Below, in pieces: positions 45,471 to 57,689 of a stretch of 64,000 bases of DNA. The stretch's first letter is position 1. Every line of letters begins with the position of its first letter. Both the position numbers and the translations under genes were made by a program. This stretch comes from Ascarosepion bandense. Its lineage: Eukaryota > Mollusca > Cephalopoda > Sepiida > Sepiidae. The notes under the pieces are model-generated. The model made no database searches. It had not been told where the DNA came from and saw only the letters and a program-made list of their open reading frames with translations. The DNA lies in contig JBBBDQ010000191.1 of the NCBI GenBank assembly GCA_037127315.1, positions 15,237,001 through 15,301,000 on the forward strand. Direction: 5' to 3'.

Positions 45471-45939
45471 AGAAACATACATTAGAAATGTTTTTCATGT
45501 ATAAACCAAAAATATACCGTTTATTTTAAGAAATTTGGATATAAATAACTCTCTGCAAAAAATATTTTTTCATTTTTATTGAATTATTTTCTTAAGACTT
45601 TGAACTTTCACGGTCGATATGAAATATATTTTAATGATATAACATTCTCTACAATTTATCTTTATAAAAATGTAAAAATTTAAGTCTAAAACTCACTTGT
45701 ATGGACGAGCCGTGAATTAAGTAAGTGGAGCGCATAACTGACCTGACAAATGAACTCCCACAAAACTTTAAATTAAGAAAGATTCAGTATAAAAAAAATA
45801 TTTAATGAATAAATGCTGAAAATTAAATTAAAACCGATAATTCCTTTATTGTTGATATTTTTTTTTTCAATCAAGGGGTACCTTTTTTTTTTTTTTTTTT
45901 TTTTTACTGGTTGACAGAGCGCCAGAATACAGGAAAAAC

Positions 45940-46440
45940 AACCTTTTAAAATAAAATAAAAGTTAATTTATTATGGATTAAAACCTTAATTAGTGAACAT
46001 TTTCTTCAAATAAGGCATTTGAAAAGGCATTATGTAAAATATATACCCGTTTTTAGTTTTTAATTATTTTTTGTAAAGTAAATCGTGAATTGTTTTTTAT
46101 GAAAATATTTTAGAATGTCGATTTTCTTTATTAAAAAATAAATGACATTGCGATTTCCTTTATTTAAATTAATTAAAAACAAAAAACTGCTTTATTTTCT
46201 TTGGCATTTTTCGATTTACTTTAAAATAATTAAAAACAAGTATAGTTTATTGAATTGCATTCGATGTTAATTATCTTTATCAAAAAGTAAATTTCTTTAC
46301 AATTTACTTTGTTAAAAGTCATTAAAAACAAAACATTGGTTCATATTTTACATAATGCCTTTTCAAATCCCTTATTTAAAGAAAATATTCACAAATTAAG
46401 ATTTTAATCTTTAATAAATTACTTCTTTTATTCGGTTATA
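45940..46440. repeat. Foldback (long inverted repeat) element
   Basis: The left arm (45948-46041, containing 'gaaaaggcattatgtaaaat') recurs inverted at 46340-46435 ('attttacataatgccttttc'). The arms are about 95 bp and moderately diverged. The centre has repeated 'attaaaaacaa' units. No coding sequence. Confidence 0.82.
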
Positions 46441-46597
46441 TAAAAAAAAAAGTTATATTTTTCTTGTGCTGAGTTGTCCTGCACCCATTTCTCACCTTGT
46501 ATACAAAAAGTCGTTAATCCACCTTTCTGATCTTTTTAAATTCATAATTTTGTTTATACTAGAGATCATTGAAATTACACAAAACTATTCATATATA

Positions 46598-46605
46598 TAT
46601 ATGTA

Positions 46606-46641
<36 letters not shown>
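46598..46641. repeat. (TTA)n microsatellite
   Basis: Preceded by a TA run and followed by TATATA. Confidence 0.92.
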
Positions 46642-46643
<2 letters not shown>

Positions 46644-46814
46644 TATATATATTTGTGTGCGCGTTCGTAGGTGCGTATATGTATATGCGTACGTGGGCAT
46701 ATATGGGTATACGCATGTGTGTATGAAGGAAATTATGCACGCATTTACGTGTGTATATGAGGGGTGGGTGTGCAAAGATAGCTTCCTCTTAGTACTAAAT
46801 GTATACGGCATTAT

Positions 46815-46847
46815 TATCTTTGTTTAAATCAAAGTGTAAAATTTTAC

Positions 46848-46889
<42 letters not shown>

Positions 46890-47411
46890 CCCGAGAGAGC
46901 TTTCTCTTCACTGAAATCTCGTTCTTGTATTAACAATAACTACAAAATTGATTTTTTAGTCAAATTTAAATGAATTTGTTTTTTTTAAACTTTGTTTAAA
47001 GCTATAATTTCTGAATAAGTTCCGAAATTATTCTAAACATAAAGGGCTTGTAGTAAAAATTACTCGCAATACTTTTCCGGGAAAAAAATTTTTCTGTCGA
47101 AAAATATTACAAACAATACATTTTTGAAGGAAAATTATTACCAGCAATACATTTCTGATGATAATTAATTCCAGTCATACATCACTGTTAAATATTACCG
47201 ATAATACACTTTTAGAGAAAAAAATATTACGAGCACTATATTTTAAACGATTATTATATTTGTTGTGCTGTTAACCAAATAATTGATAATATGTAACCTT
47301 ATTTATATTGTTAATTTTTAATTTTTTAATTCTTCAGACTTAAGAATTAAGTTTAAATAGATAAATTTAAATAGAATAATTTGGTTTCTTTTAAATCAAA
47401 GTGTAAAATTT

Positions 47412-47457
<46 letters not shown>

Positions 47458-47970
47458 GAGCTCTCTCTTCACTGAAAAAATCCAAGAAAACTTGAAAGTG
47501 ATGATTTGAACTTGTTTAAACCTATTATTATCTTTATTGTTTCTGAATAAGTTTCGAATGTGATTGAAACATAAAGGGCTTTGTGAGAAAATTACCTGCA
47601 ATACATTTCTGTGGAAAGATCTTGCATTCTTTGTCGATCTCTTTCTTGTATTAACAAAACCTAAAAAATTGATTTTTTAGTCAAATTTAAATGAATTTGT
47701 TTTTTAAACTTTGTTTAAATCTATACTTTCTGAATAAGCTCCGAAATTATTCTAAACATAAAGGGCTTGGAGTACAAATTAGTCGCAATACATTTCCGGA
47801 AAAAAAAAATTTCTGTCGAAAAATATTAGAAACAATACATTTTGAAGGAAAATTATTACCAGCAATACATTTCTGATGATAATTAATTCCAGCCATACAT
47901 CACTGTTAAATATTACCGATAATACACTTTTAGAGAAAAAAATATTACGAGCACTATATTTTAAACGAGA
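46815..47970 (+). repeat. Tandem segmental duplication, two units
   Basis: The block from 'aaatcaaagtgtaaaatttt' plus (CT)n (46852-46885) to 'gagcactatattttaaacga' (about 47250) repeats at about 47393-47970, with (CT)n at 47416-47457 and an extra insert near 47470-47640. The shared part is nearly identical, for example 'aatacatttctgatgataat'. Confidence 0.9.
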
Positions 47971-48004
47971 AAACCTTAATATTAATACATTTGTAAAAAG
48001 GAAA

Positions 48005-48380
48005 AAATACGAGTTAAAACAAATAAATCTAAATAGAATATTGAGGTCCCTTTAAACTAAAGATGTAAAGCTCTATTTCTCCCTTCCTGCTTCCTTTCCT
48101 TTCTTCTCTTTTCTCTATCACTCCCTCTTTCTCGTCTGGCCCACCCGCTACCCTCGAATTTTCTCTGACACTGATCGCTGGGCGTACATCTTTAAGGACA
48201 AAAAATACAAGTTAAAACAAATAAATCTAAATAGAATGATGAGGTTCCTTTAAATTAAGGATGTAAAGCTCTATTTCTCCCTCTCTCCTGTCTTTCCTTT
48301 CTTCTCTTTTCTTTATCACTCCCTCTTTCTCGTCTGACCCACCCGCTTCCCTCGAACTTTCGTCGACACTTACCGATGAT
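48005..48380 (+). repeat. Tandem duplication, unit about 190 bp
   Basis: 'gttaaaacaaataaatctaa' followed by a CT-rich block with 'actccctctttctcgtctg' occurs at about 48013 and 48202. The unit start is related to the block at about 47345. Confidence 0.88.
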
Positions 48381-49050
48381 TATAGAGGAATGTCTGTGGG
48401 TTGACAAACGGATGGATTGTTCTTATTTTCTTTTTTAGAGGAGCGACAGTTATATTCTTATCATCTTATATGTTTTTATTTTGTTCTTTATTTTTATTCG
48501 CCGGATTAGGTCGTTGTGAATCCCATTCATGTAGAATCTTTTGTTGAATAAAGACGGAAGCTGAAGATGGCTCGCCTGAAATAGGCCTATGCTTCCGAAT
48601 CACCATGAAATAACACGTCTGTCTTAATTTTTCTTATATATATATATCGTAATTTTGTTATTACAATGGTTTATAAAAGTATAATATCACTATATTAGCA
48701 TGATATTGTGAGATTATGCTTTTATAAACCGTTTTAATAATAAAAATACAATATTAAGCTCTACTCTGCATCCAGCACTCTTGAACAGTGGGTTTTTACT
48801 CTACGTGTTCTTTCACTTTTTTGTTATATGTATTATATAACTTTTGTGTGTCACGTCTCTTCATAGAGTGGAAGATTCTGGCTCTCCACAACATTCTGTC
48901 CTTTTAAACTCCCAGTTTTCTTTTTACTACCTTGCCTACTCCCTGTTCTCCCATTTACACAGGCTTCTTAGGTAGTTTACTCGCTGTCTCTCTTACCTTA
49001 TATTTTGTGTGAGTATCAGATTTTCCAAGACCTCTTTCTTTATGTCATAA
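48381..49050. other. No recognised gene
   Basis: A short inverted pair around 48665-48735 ('ggtttataaaagtataat' with 'gcttttataaaccg'). Otherwise nothing supported. Confidence 0.4.
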
Positions 49051-49053
49051 AAT

Positions 49054-49058
<5 letters not shown>

Positions 49059-49101
<43 letters not shown>
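49059..49101. repeat. (CT)n microsatellite
   Basis: Pure CT run. Confidence 0.95.
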
Positions 49102-49106
<5 letters not shown>

Positions 49107-49127
49107 AAGTAAAAGTGCCCGTCACCT

Positions 49128-49430
49128 TTTAGTAAAGTACCATACGTGATACACGATTGGGCGATCATGTATCGAAAGAGACATGACTGGCTGGGTAGAA
49201 GATTATTCTGCAATAGGTTGCCATTGCTTTATGCGGTAGACTGGCTGCCGGCCAAGGCTATAGAACCCAATCTGTCCTGTTATTTAACCCATAACTGGAG
49301 GGAAGAGGCGGATTAATAACTTTCCCAATGGTATTTGTGCGTTATTGAATGCAAGGAATTCAACTGAAATTCGGACTCTGCTCTCCAATTTGTCATTCCG
49401 AGTCGATATCCACTTCACCACAACGCACAT
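49128..49430 (-). repeat. SINE-A
   Basis: 'taccatacgtgatacacgat' to 'accacaacgcacatcccg'. Hairpin kept. Confidence 0.9.
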
Positions 49431-49924
49431 CCCGTCTTCTTTGAGTTTTCCTTAAAACTTCAACGTTGATCACATTCTCTGTCTATAAAATTCTCAGCAA
49501 TATTTTGTAGAACTACATTTCTTTTACCTCAAGTCTCCTCTTCATTTTCTTTTTAACATTTCCCCCAAGAAAGGTAAAAAAGCCACTAGGCCGCGCAAGG
49601 GATTACTGAGAAAACGTTGCTAAGAAGAAAGGACAATACAAAGAACAAAATATTGTTCAACATTCATTGGTTTATAGGAGGTTTGATATTACATAACAGT
49701 TCACTACTCTTTTCTTTGTTTCTAATGATATTTTCCTGTTTCTTAATCATTGTTTAACTTTTGAATGGCATTTTTCGCTATTCCAATTCGTCTTTAAATT
49801 TTAAAACACTTCCCATATATTTAAATTTCTGTACTCGTTTAAACTTGACAACTCAAATTTGTAGTTTCTATCTCGGGCTGTTCCTCTAGCTGATTGACAT
49901 ACATTTTGTCTTCTTACAATTGAT

Positions 49925-50092
49925 GGTTGAATGATAGAACAGATTGGGTTCTATAACCTTGGCTGGCAGGAAGTCTACCGCAGAAAGTAATGGCAACTTA
50001 CTGCGGGAAAAATCTTTTGCCCAGTCAGTCATGTCTCTTTCGAGACATCATCGCCCAAGCGTGTATCACGTATGGCACTTGACTGACTGAAT
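49925..50092 (+). repeat. SINE-A, 5'-truncated
   Basis: From 'agaacagattgggttctata' to 'tggcacttgactgactga'. Confidence 0.88.
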
Positions 50093-50544
50093 CTTGTCAA
50101 TCCAAGTATTGCACTATCTCTGTTACAATCCCATCTGGTCCTTATGCTTTGTTCATATTCATCCTGGAGCAGTTTAGTGAGGGATTAATGGAAGATGTAT
50201 TCGTGTTATCAATCCTTATATGCATCTGCCTGCCTATCTATCGAAGGCGCTTTTAATATGTGAGGACTCACACATATTTGTTTTTAATATGAGAGAGCCC
50301 GTATACTTTCGAGTATTTGCAAAAATTTACAAATTCCATAGAGGCTTTTACTGCATGATTTAATACAATAAAGATATGATGCTTGAGAAATGATACCCCG
50401 GGGACCAGGCTTCAATTCTTCTTATTAAAGGTCTCCAGTTATGAATGGCCAAAAATTATCTTTAAATATCACCTCACGATATTCTAACGACACACAAATA
50501 AGTAAACAATGACTTATTAACTCGTCAGAGATTTTATATAATTC

Positions 50545-50935
50545 GCATCGTATTCGTAATATTAGACGTTTCCTTATGAGAGAAGATTTGACATTCATTG
50601 ACCGAACAGCCAGTAATGCTTTTAGTTGAAAATCATGAAATCTTTCTCTTAAAAGATTTTTTTAGGAAAAAAGGTTTCTTAAGTTTAGTATCTGTTATTG
50701 CTCTTTCTAGTACTAACGGGAGTTTCCTTTCTAACATTTTATTTGAAGTGTGTAAAATGCTAACATCTTGATTATGTTTTTATTTTCCCTTCTCGTTACA
50801 TGTCCTATCCACTTTAGTTGTTGCTGATGTTGGTAGTCCTCAAGTATGTCGTTTCTTATTTGATACAAGTCTTTGTTTGTGATTCTGTAGCACCAAGACC
50901 GCCACTGGTTCGTAGGGGGTTCGAAAATAGGAGAA
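50545..50935 (-). pseudogene. LINE 3'-region fragment
   Basis: The minus strand reads CYRITNKDLYQIRNDILEDY and QLKWIGHVTRRENKNIIKML, a LINE C-terminal region. A second, more diverged copy is at 760-1095. Confidence 0.65.
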
Positions 50936-50977
50936 GGATAGGAATCAAGGATATAGAAAATGGCAATTGACGTTGCA

Positions 50978-51245
50978 ATTTTTTTTTTTTTTTTTTTTTT
51001 TAGATTGTAGCTATCAGGAAAGCAAGTATACGGAAGAGAGTTCCACAAACGGGAAGTTCGAGAAAAGAAATTGTTAGAGTAAACGAGGCGGTTACGTTTT
51101 AACTATTTCGACGGTAAAAGGTTGGGACCTAAAGCCCAATCTAGTAGCATGCGTTAATACATTTGGTCCAGGTACCAGAGAAAGAAGCTCACCAGAGCAA
51201 TAGCTATAAAAATAGTTGTAGAAAATAAAGAGGGAAGCTATAAAT
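50978..51245 (-). mobile_element. Jockey/I-like LINE copy with poly-A inside its coding end
   Basis: Minus-strand C-terminal tail (TSRLWNSLPYTCFPDSYNL in the family sense) that passes directly into a run of about 24 A, with the 3' UTR and usual tail module missing. Confidence 0.8.
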
Positions 51246-51249
51246 ATCA

Positions 51250-51735
51250 CGTTCTTTGTCAGGGTGTCTTTGACGAACCGTCACTGTTATTGTCCTGTCT
51301 TCGGTCTGATTCTGCTGTGTTCATCAGAATTCGGATTATGAGTTTTGTATATGGCTTATTAGACTGATTGTCCTATGGTGTCCACAATCGTTTGCTATTT
51401 GTCTATAATTCTGAGATGAGGTCGTATTTACCCTATATTGTTCGGACTATTGTCCTCATATTTACTGCTATGTTTACGACGTTTCGACCGTTGTACGCTC
51501 TGGCCTTCCTCAGGTGCTAGGAATTTCGAACCGAACTCTTTATTACGATCACTGGGGTATATCATTCTCATTCCATGTATGATGCCAATTCCGGTAGCAA
51601 TGTAGTTATCTCTCTTTAACTTAACATTCTAAGTTAGTTGTTCACCACTGTTGTAGCCTGGTATTGAACTCAAAAATCTTTTGCTCATGTCGCTGGAACT
51701 AACCAACGTCTATATCCACTGGGCCAAATATGTGA
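51250..51735. repeat. Interspersed repeat with tRNA-like end
   Basis: The segment with 'gtttcgaccgttgtacgctc', 'gaatttcgaaccgaactc' and, inverted, a tRNA-like 'gagttcaataccaggct' recurs, diverged, at 57690-58070. Confidence 0.5.
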
Positions 51736-51739
51736 ATTC

Positions 51740-51940
51740 ATACCTTTCCCAATGGTAAGTGAATCCAACTGGAATTGGAACCCGTCTTCCCGTTTAAGAA
51801 TTCCGAGCCATTATTCATTAAACCACTTGCATATCCAAGATTACAGCACTTGGTATTCCCAAACGGTCACCTATCGGGGTACTAACCAGACATGATGTTG
51901 CTTAGCTTTTAACGTGTTTCAAGGTGATGTGGCTATAAGC
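51740..51940 (-). repeat. Chimeric 5S rRNA-tRNA SINE, partial
   Basis: On the minus strand a 5S rRNA-like head (51838-51940) with 'gctaagcaacatcatgtctg', 'gttagtacc' and 'accgtttgggaatacc' is followed by the SINE-A tRNA-like head and the start of its body. About 15 nt in the middle of the 5S part are missing. Same arrangement as 62843-63105. Confidence 0.82.
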
Positions 51941-52413
51941 CTTAAACCTATGGTATGAGCGTTACTTAGACGAAGACGTATATTAATAGAACAGGCGCTG
52001 ATAATCAAATTCACTCGACATATAGGACTCGCTACTTTCGTTCTAAGACAAGAGACTAAAGGTTTACTAATCTGAGCTTTAACATCTAGACGTTGCCTTC
52101 CAGTGAGGAAAGAACTCACTATACTAATAAAATACCGCGAGATTAACGCTCTCGTGCGTTCTGTCTATCACAGACTTTCAATATTTGTCTGTCTATCTAA
52201 GAATTTAATAATAATAATTTATCTGACACCCTGATCATTATGAGCGATGTGTTCACGAAACTTTGGAGTTGGTCTCAAAAAAAGTCGATTGAAAATATCA
52301 TTAATTTATTGACTATTTATTAATATTTATTGGTATGTTTTGTCTGCCACAAAGTCTGCGTAATTGGTCTGCGTAAGTGGATGTTTATGAATACACAAGC
52401 TTTATATAAAAAG

Positions 52414-52455
<42 letters not shown>

Positions 52456-52460
<5 letters not shown>

Positions 52461-52628
52461 AATCATATCACTCCAAGCAAGGCAGTAATGCCACTGCAGC
52501 GCAGGGGGCTACGTAAGAATGAAAAGATTGGAAAGGAGAAAGCCGGGAACCACATTCTAAACAGGGAACAAGGGATGAGCCTCTATACCTGTTCAATAGA
52601 TGTGAGTGGAGTGTGAACCGGGCAAATA
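52456..52628 (-). repeat. Short retroposon with LINE-like 3' tail
   Basis: Same body as 8575-8737, flanked by (TA)n at 52417-52455 and 52625-52652. Confidence 0.82.
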
Positions 52629-52650
52629 TATATATATATATATATATATA

Positions 52651-52943
52651 TAAGCTTATTTATAAATTGAACTTTGTCTGCGTGTGTCCGTTACCTGTAG
52701 ACTCCGAAACGGCTGAACCGATTTTCTTGAAAATTTACACAGTTGTACTATAAGCGTCTGCGAGTGTTCTTAGCTAGGTTTTGTGTCGAGGTACCCCCAA
52801 TAAATATCGAACATTGAAAATCGAAAAAAATCGGGTTATAGAAGGAGTGGTCCGATTTTAATCAAATTTGATACAGACAAAGACATTAGAAACAATATTC
52901 AGAAGTTTCAAGGTTGCAGTTCTTACAATAGTACAGGAAATCG

Positions 52944-53006
<63 letters not shown>

Positions 53007-53386
53007 AGATGTTTGTGTGTGTGTGTCTGTTTATCTACCTGTATGTCTGTATTTTTTTTCAGCCCTTTTATTTTAGTTTTTGCTTCGGGTTTGGCTCTAA
53101 GTAGGTATAATTGTAGTTCTTAGTCTCAGCCATGATACCATTTACTCTGAGGACTTATTTAGCCTTCAAAATTCAGTTTACGACGAAAAAGACTTATTTG
53201 ATATGGATACTAGGAACTCAAAATTTGACTTACATCCATTCATTTTTCTTTCAGTCTACGGTTTCACTTGAACTGGAAACAACTATTGCTTTTTAATCTT
53301 TCGTGCCAACGTCCAAAGAGTCTGAGCTCCTGGATTAGTTTTAAAGTTTTCATTACACCTGAGCAACGCCGGGCTATGCTGCTAGT
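52651..53386 (-). repeat. Interspersed repeat R1, inverted copy
   Basis: Reverse of 16904-17600, with a long internal (TA)n at 52947-53000 and 'ccgggctatgctgctagt' at its far end. Confidence 0.8.
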
Positions 53387-53410
53387 ATATATATATATAT
53401 ATATATATAT

Positions 53411-53512
53411 AATCAGTTGAGTTTCGATACCGGCTGGAAGCAAGTGAATGTTTAGTCACATTGATGAACTGTGATACAGCGAAAACACGCTTGTATGTAG
53501 ATGACTAATATA
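53411..53512 (+). repeat. tRNA-like SINE, family S2, 5'-truncated
   Basis: 'gagtttcgataccggctg', tail 'cgcttgtatgtagatgac' and TATATA. Confidence 0.75.
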
Positions 53513-53580
53513 TATTCTCTCTAGGCTGGCAAACATTAATTTCACTTAATAAACAAAGAAACTTTTTGGCCAACCATATA

Positions 53581-54669
53581 TACAGGGTGCAATGGATAAA
53601 TTGTCGTCTAAATGACGCAAAAATGAAAATGACACTAACATATCATTTTAACAGATTTATTTACCAAAACTACATAAAAATATCTTGAAATAATAAAGAG
53701 TACATTTATTCAATAAAATCGCCATTGGCTTCAACCAAGGCCTTCAGACAACTTCGGAATCTCCGGTAACTCTTCTGGACGGTCTCCTTTAACTTGGTGA
53801 ATGCTGCCATAATCTTTGTCTTCAGTTCATCTTTGATGTTGCAAGGAATTTTGTTGCTCTCTTGCTGCGTCCCATACAGAATATTCCAGGGGATTGCAGT
53901 CTGGGTAGTTATGTGGTCAGATATAATGGGTGATGTGGTCGCAGAAATTGTCTGACAGCCATGTCTGGGATTCTCTTGCTTGTATGACATCGTACATAGC
54001 CCTGTTGCCAGCAGCCACCCTCTGGAACCAAGGCAACAATACCTCATCAAGGCGCTTGATGTAGGCCTGCGTGTTGAGTCTAGGTTCCTGTTAAAAGATG
54101 AATGGCGGCATAACTTCGCCATCACTAGTGATCACTCCAAATACCATGTTTATTGGATATATCATCCAACTATTTCCGAATTCTCTGTACTTTTTTTTAA
54201 TTATTTCACCCCGAGCAAGGCAGAAATGCCACTGATGAGCTGGGGGCTACATAACTGTAAAAAGATTAATTAGAAAAGAGTGAGGAGTACAAACTAGTTA
54301 GAAAGGAGCAATAGAAAGCTGAGAATGCAGGTGCGATGACAGATACATAGGTGGAGAGAAAGGGAAGGATATACGGGGGTGGGGAGAGAGCTAGAGTCCA
54401 GTGGTTAATAGATGAGTATTGACATTGCATTTAAATTTCTGGAGGTTGTAGCCGTCAGGAAAGCAAGAATATGGGAGTACTGTCTTGAGATTGACACACA
54501 AACACTCTATGTTCATATTGGTGCTCCCGAATACCAAGCAATACAGCATCCGTTTCCAAATTTCTCCAAAGCTCTTTTTCTCACAAACAGTGCCCAACTG
54601 ACCCTACTATAGTGTGCAGTCAAGAAAAACAAACAACGCGCATATGCAAAATTAAAACTATAAAAAATG
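53581..54669 (-). mobile_element. Tc1-like (IS630 superfamily) element, internally deleted, with LINE insertion
   Basis: Left end CAGGGTGCAATGGATAAATT after a TA. The minus strand reads the C-terminal transposase: NPRHGCQTIS, NKIPCNIKDELKTKIMAAFT, RRFRSCLKALVEANGDFIE. Upstream, beyond the LINE, lie remnants of the DNA-binding region (SFGEIWKRMLYCLVFGS). The part between them, including the first catalytic Asp, is absent. The same deletion is seen in the copy at 61070-61919. The right end is about 25 bp short. Confidence 0.82.
54192..54476 (-). mobile_element. LINE 3' end inserted in the Tc1-like element
   Basis: A poly-T (poly-A on minus), the shared tail module ('caccccgagcaaggcaga'), the CT-rich UTR and the last coding bases. 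Flanked by GTACT at 54187-54191 and 54477-54481. Comparison with 61070-61919 shows an uninterrupted element there. Confidence 0.87.
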
Positions 54670-54689
54670 GCGACATCATATCCTATCTA

Positions 54690-55045
54690 TCCATTTATTT
54701 AGCCTTTTTATATTGTAGCCAACCACCTTCATCTCCTTTATATTCCATTGGCAAGATGTAAATTTCACTCGGACAGCTTCTTCACACAAAACGCTACTTT
54801 GTGATACCGTCTCCCAATAGGATGCTTCTCCGATTACTAAAAGCTTAATCTGTTCAAGTCTAAGGTTAACTGCTAACTTTCCCACATATCCGTATAAACT
54901 GTGCTTCTTAAATCTTACTCTGTAAACTTCTCTTCGTATTGGGCCTTATACATGATGAACATTATTGTAAAAGAATCTGTCTATTCATATCTAGCTATAT
55001 GTCTATCGTTGATTACAGCCTATTTCTAGACCTATAACAGCCTAT
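54690..55045. other. No recognised feature
   Basis: Mixed sequence leading into the satellite. Confidence 0.4.
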
Positions 55046-55049
55046 TTAC

Positions 55050-55066
55050 ACCTATCTTTGATTAGA

Positions 55067-55104
<38 letters not shown>

Positions 55105-55171
55105 CAGTTATTCATATCTATCTACCTATTGCTGATTACAACTTATTTATATATCTATAACCGCTTATTCA

Positions 55172-55231
<60 letters not shown>

Positions 55232-55291
55232 GTTGATTAGAGCCTATTTCTAGACCTATAACAACCTATTTACGTCTATCTTTGATTAGAG

Positions 55292-55354
<63 letters not shown>

Positions 55355-55505
55355 AAAAGTTATTCATATCTATCTACCTACCTATTGCTGATTACAACAT
55401 ATTTATATATCTATAACCGCTTATTCATATCTATCTATCTATCGTTGATTAGAGCCTATTTCTAGACCTATAACAACCTATTTACGTCTATCTTTGATTA
55501 GAGCC

Positions 55506-55542
<37 letters not shown>

Positions 55543-55615
55543 AAAAGTTATTCATATCTATCTACCTACCTATTGCTGATTACAACATATTTATATATCT
55601 ATAACCGCTTATTCA

Positions 55616-55647
<32 letters not shown>

Positions 55648-55709
55648 GTTGATTAGAGCCTATTTCTAGACCTATAACAACCTATTTACGTCTATCTTTG
55701 ATTAGAGCC

Positions 55710-55748
<39 letters not shown>

Positions 55749-55909
55749 AAAAGTTATTCATATCTATCTACCTACCTATTGCTGATTACAACATATTTAT
55801 ATATCTATAACCGCTTATTCATATCTATCTATCTATCTATCTATCTATCGTTGATTAGAGCCTATTTCTAGACCTATAACAACCTATTTACGTCTATCTT
55901 TGATTAGAG

Positions 55910-55956
<47 letters not shown>

Positions 55957-56280
55957 AAAAGTTATTCATATCTATCTACCTACCTATTGCTGATTACAAC
56001 ATATTTATATATCTATAACCGCTTATTCATATCTATCTATCTATCTATCTATCGTTGATTAGAGCCTATTTCTAGACCTATAACAACCTATTTACGTCTA
56101 TCTTTGATTAGAGCCTATATATATATGTGTGTGTGTAACAGTTATTCATATCTATCTACCTACCTATTGCTGATTACAACATATTTATATATCTATAACC
56201 GCTTATTCATATCTATCTATCTATCGTTGATTAGAGCCTATTTTCATACCTTTAACAGCCTATTAACACCTATTTATTTA
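55050..56280 (+). repeat. Satellite of six units of about 195-220 bp
   Basis: The phrase 'atctttgattagagc' starts units near 55053, 55277, 55499, 55693, 55905 and 56099. Each unit holds (TA)n(TG)n, 'attgctgattacaac', 'ataaccgcttattcata', a (TATC)n run and 'gttgattagagcctattt'. Unit length varies with the nested microsatellites. Confidence 0.96.
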
Positions 56281-56847
56281 TTTATCCATCTATCTATCAT
56301 CAAGCATAGTGAATAAGCTGAAATAAACTTCTATGAATATAATAGGATAAATTTGGAATAACTTAATGGAGAGAGGGAGTAGCAGAGAAAATAGAAAAGC
56401 GCTATTTTTTGAAAGGGTAATTCATCGAGAGTTCAAAGACAATACTTAATTTTTTTTATCACAATTCTTCGTGTATGCCTGACATACAATACGTCATTCG
56501 AACCCAAACTGCTGGTGCCACGGACAAGCGCGCTACCGTGGTACTTGCTAAAGTCTGTCGATAGATAGAAATTCGCATGTACGCACGCACATACAATAAT
56601 GTTAGCACATTGGTGGCGTCCTTGTTTGAACAGGCGTCCACATGTAACGAATGAAATCTAAATATTCGCTCGCTTTGCTGCCAAAGAGCAACACGGAAGC
56701 CAATTTCTCACTAAATTGCAATTGACTGTGTAACGATCGCATTGTCGATGGCGGTGGAGGTGAGAACAATTTATCCCCAGTAAAGATGATCCAGAATGCA
56801 CACACACCGACGGTTATCCAAGTAATCGTACACAGCCTCATGGCTAT

Positions 56848-56850
<3 letters not shown>

Positions 56851-56906
<56 letters not shown>
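56851..56906. repeat. (CA)n microsatellite
   Basis: Perfect 56-bp CA run in a less repetitive region. Confidence 0.95.
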
Positions 56907-56907
<1 letters not shown>

Positions 56908-57103
56908 CTTTATATTGGCATGCTATCGCCGCGGGCTCTTGTCTCTGATGCATTTCTTTTCATCGTCTATTAAAAATAGATTCCACTGGTTCATCTGCTG
57001 TGTTTCTGCAATATTGAATCGGTTTTTATTAAAAGTTTGATAAATGGTCGAAAAAGATATTTGCTTTTGGTCTGTTTCTTGGAATCTCTGTTCCTGCCCG
57101 CAG

Positions 57104-57121
57104 TCTGACATGGGAGCGGCG
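57104..57121 (+). other. Possible 18-nt microexon (speculative)
   Basis: A pyrimidine-rich stretch ends in a CAG acceptor at 57101-57103. Eighteen bases follow (TCTGACATGGGAGCGGCG), then a GTAAGAAGG donor at 57122. It lies in one of the few non-repetitive, GC-richer parts of the window. No other support. Confidence 0.12.
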
Positions 57122-57689
57122 GTAAGAAGGCCGTATAACGGGGGTGGGGAGAGTATAGAGAATCGTATCTCTTCGCTATTTTTTTTTAAGTCTCGTCGCA
57201 CGTGCGAGATTCACGTGTTGGCAGCGCCCGGGGAGATTTGGAAAACCGGCATGTAATAACACGAGACGGAACAAACAGACAAGGTTCTGGTGTTTGCGGA
57301 CAAGAACGAGCCCTTCAGTGCGTTTACAAGCACCAGCCTGGTTTGTACATTCGGCCTCCACGCCCGACCGCTAAACCCACCCACCACGCACACACATATA
57401 CTCATTATTTAATAGTTTATAGCGACATGCCTTCATCGGCTCACAATTAATTGCGTATATGGAATTATTCCAATGTTTTCACTGACAAGCCTACATATGC
57501 GCACACACGTTTATACACCTAAACGAGAAATCAAAGATGGGCAGTGGTTTCCGCACTGGCTTCACAAGTCACTGAAATGAGTTCGGTCTATGTAGACTGC
57601 TTTCTTATAGCAAAGTTAATCAACTCCAAGAAATATCTATACAAGGTTTTATTCACGTTATTCAACTTCCAACACCGGGGCATCTACCA

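Noticed and set aside
54391..54612. Overlapping small frames on both strands
   Set aside because: They cross the boundary between the LINE insertion and the Tc1-like element and cannot be real proteins.
55050..56280. CRISPR-like array
   Set aside because: Units are 195-220 bp with nested microsatellites and no short repeat plus unique spacer pattern; the host is a eukaryote.
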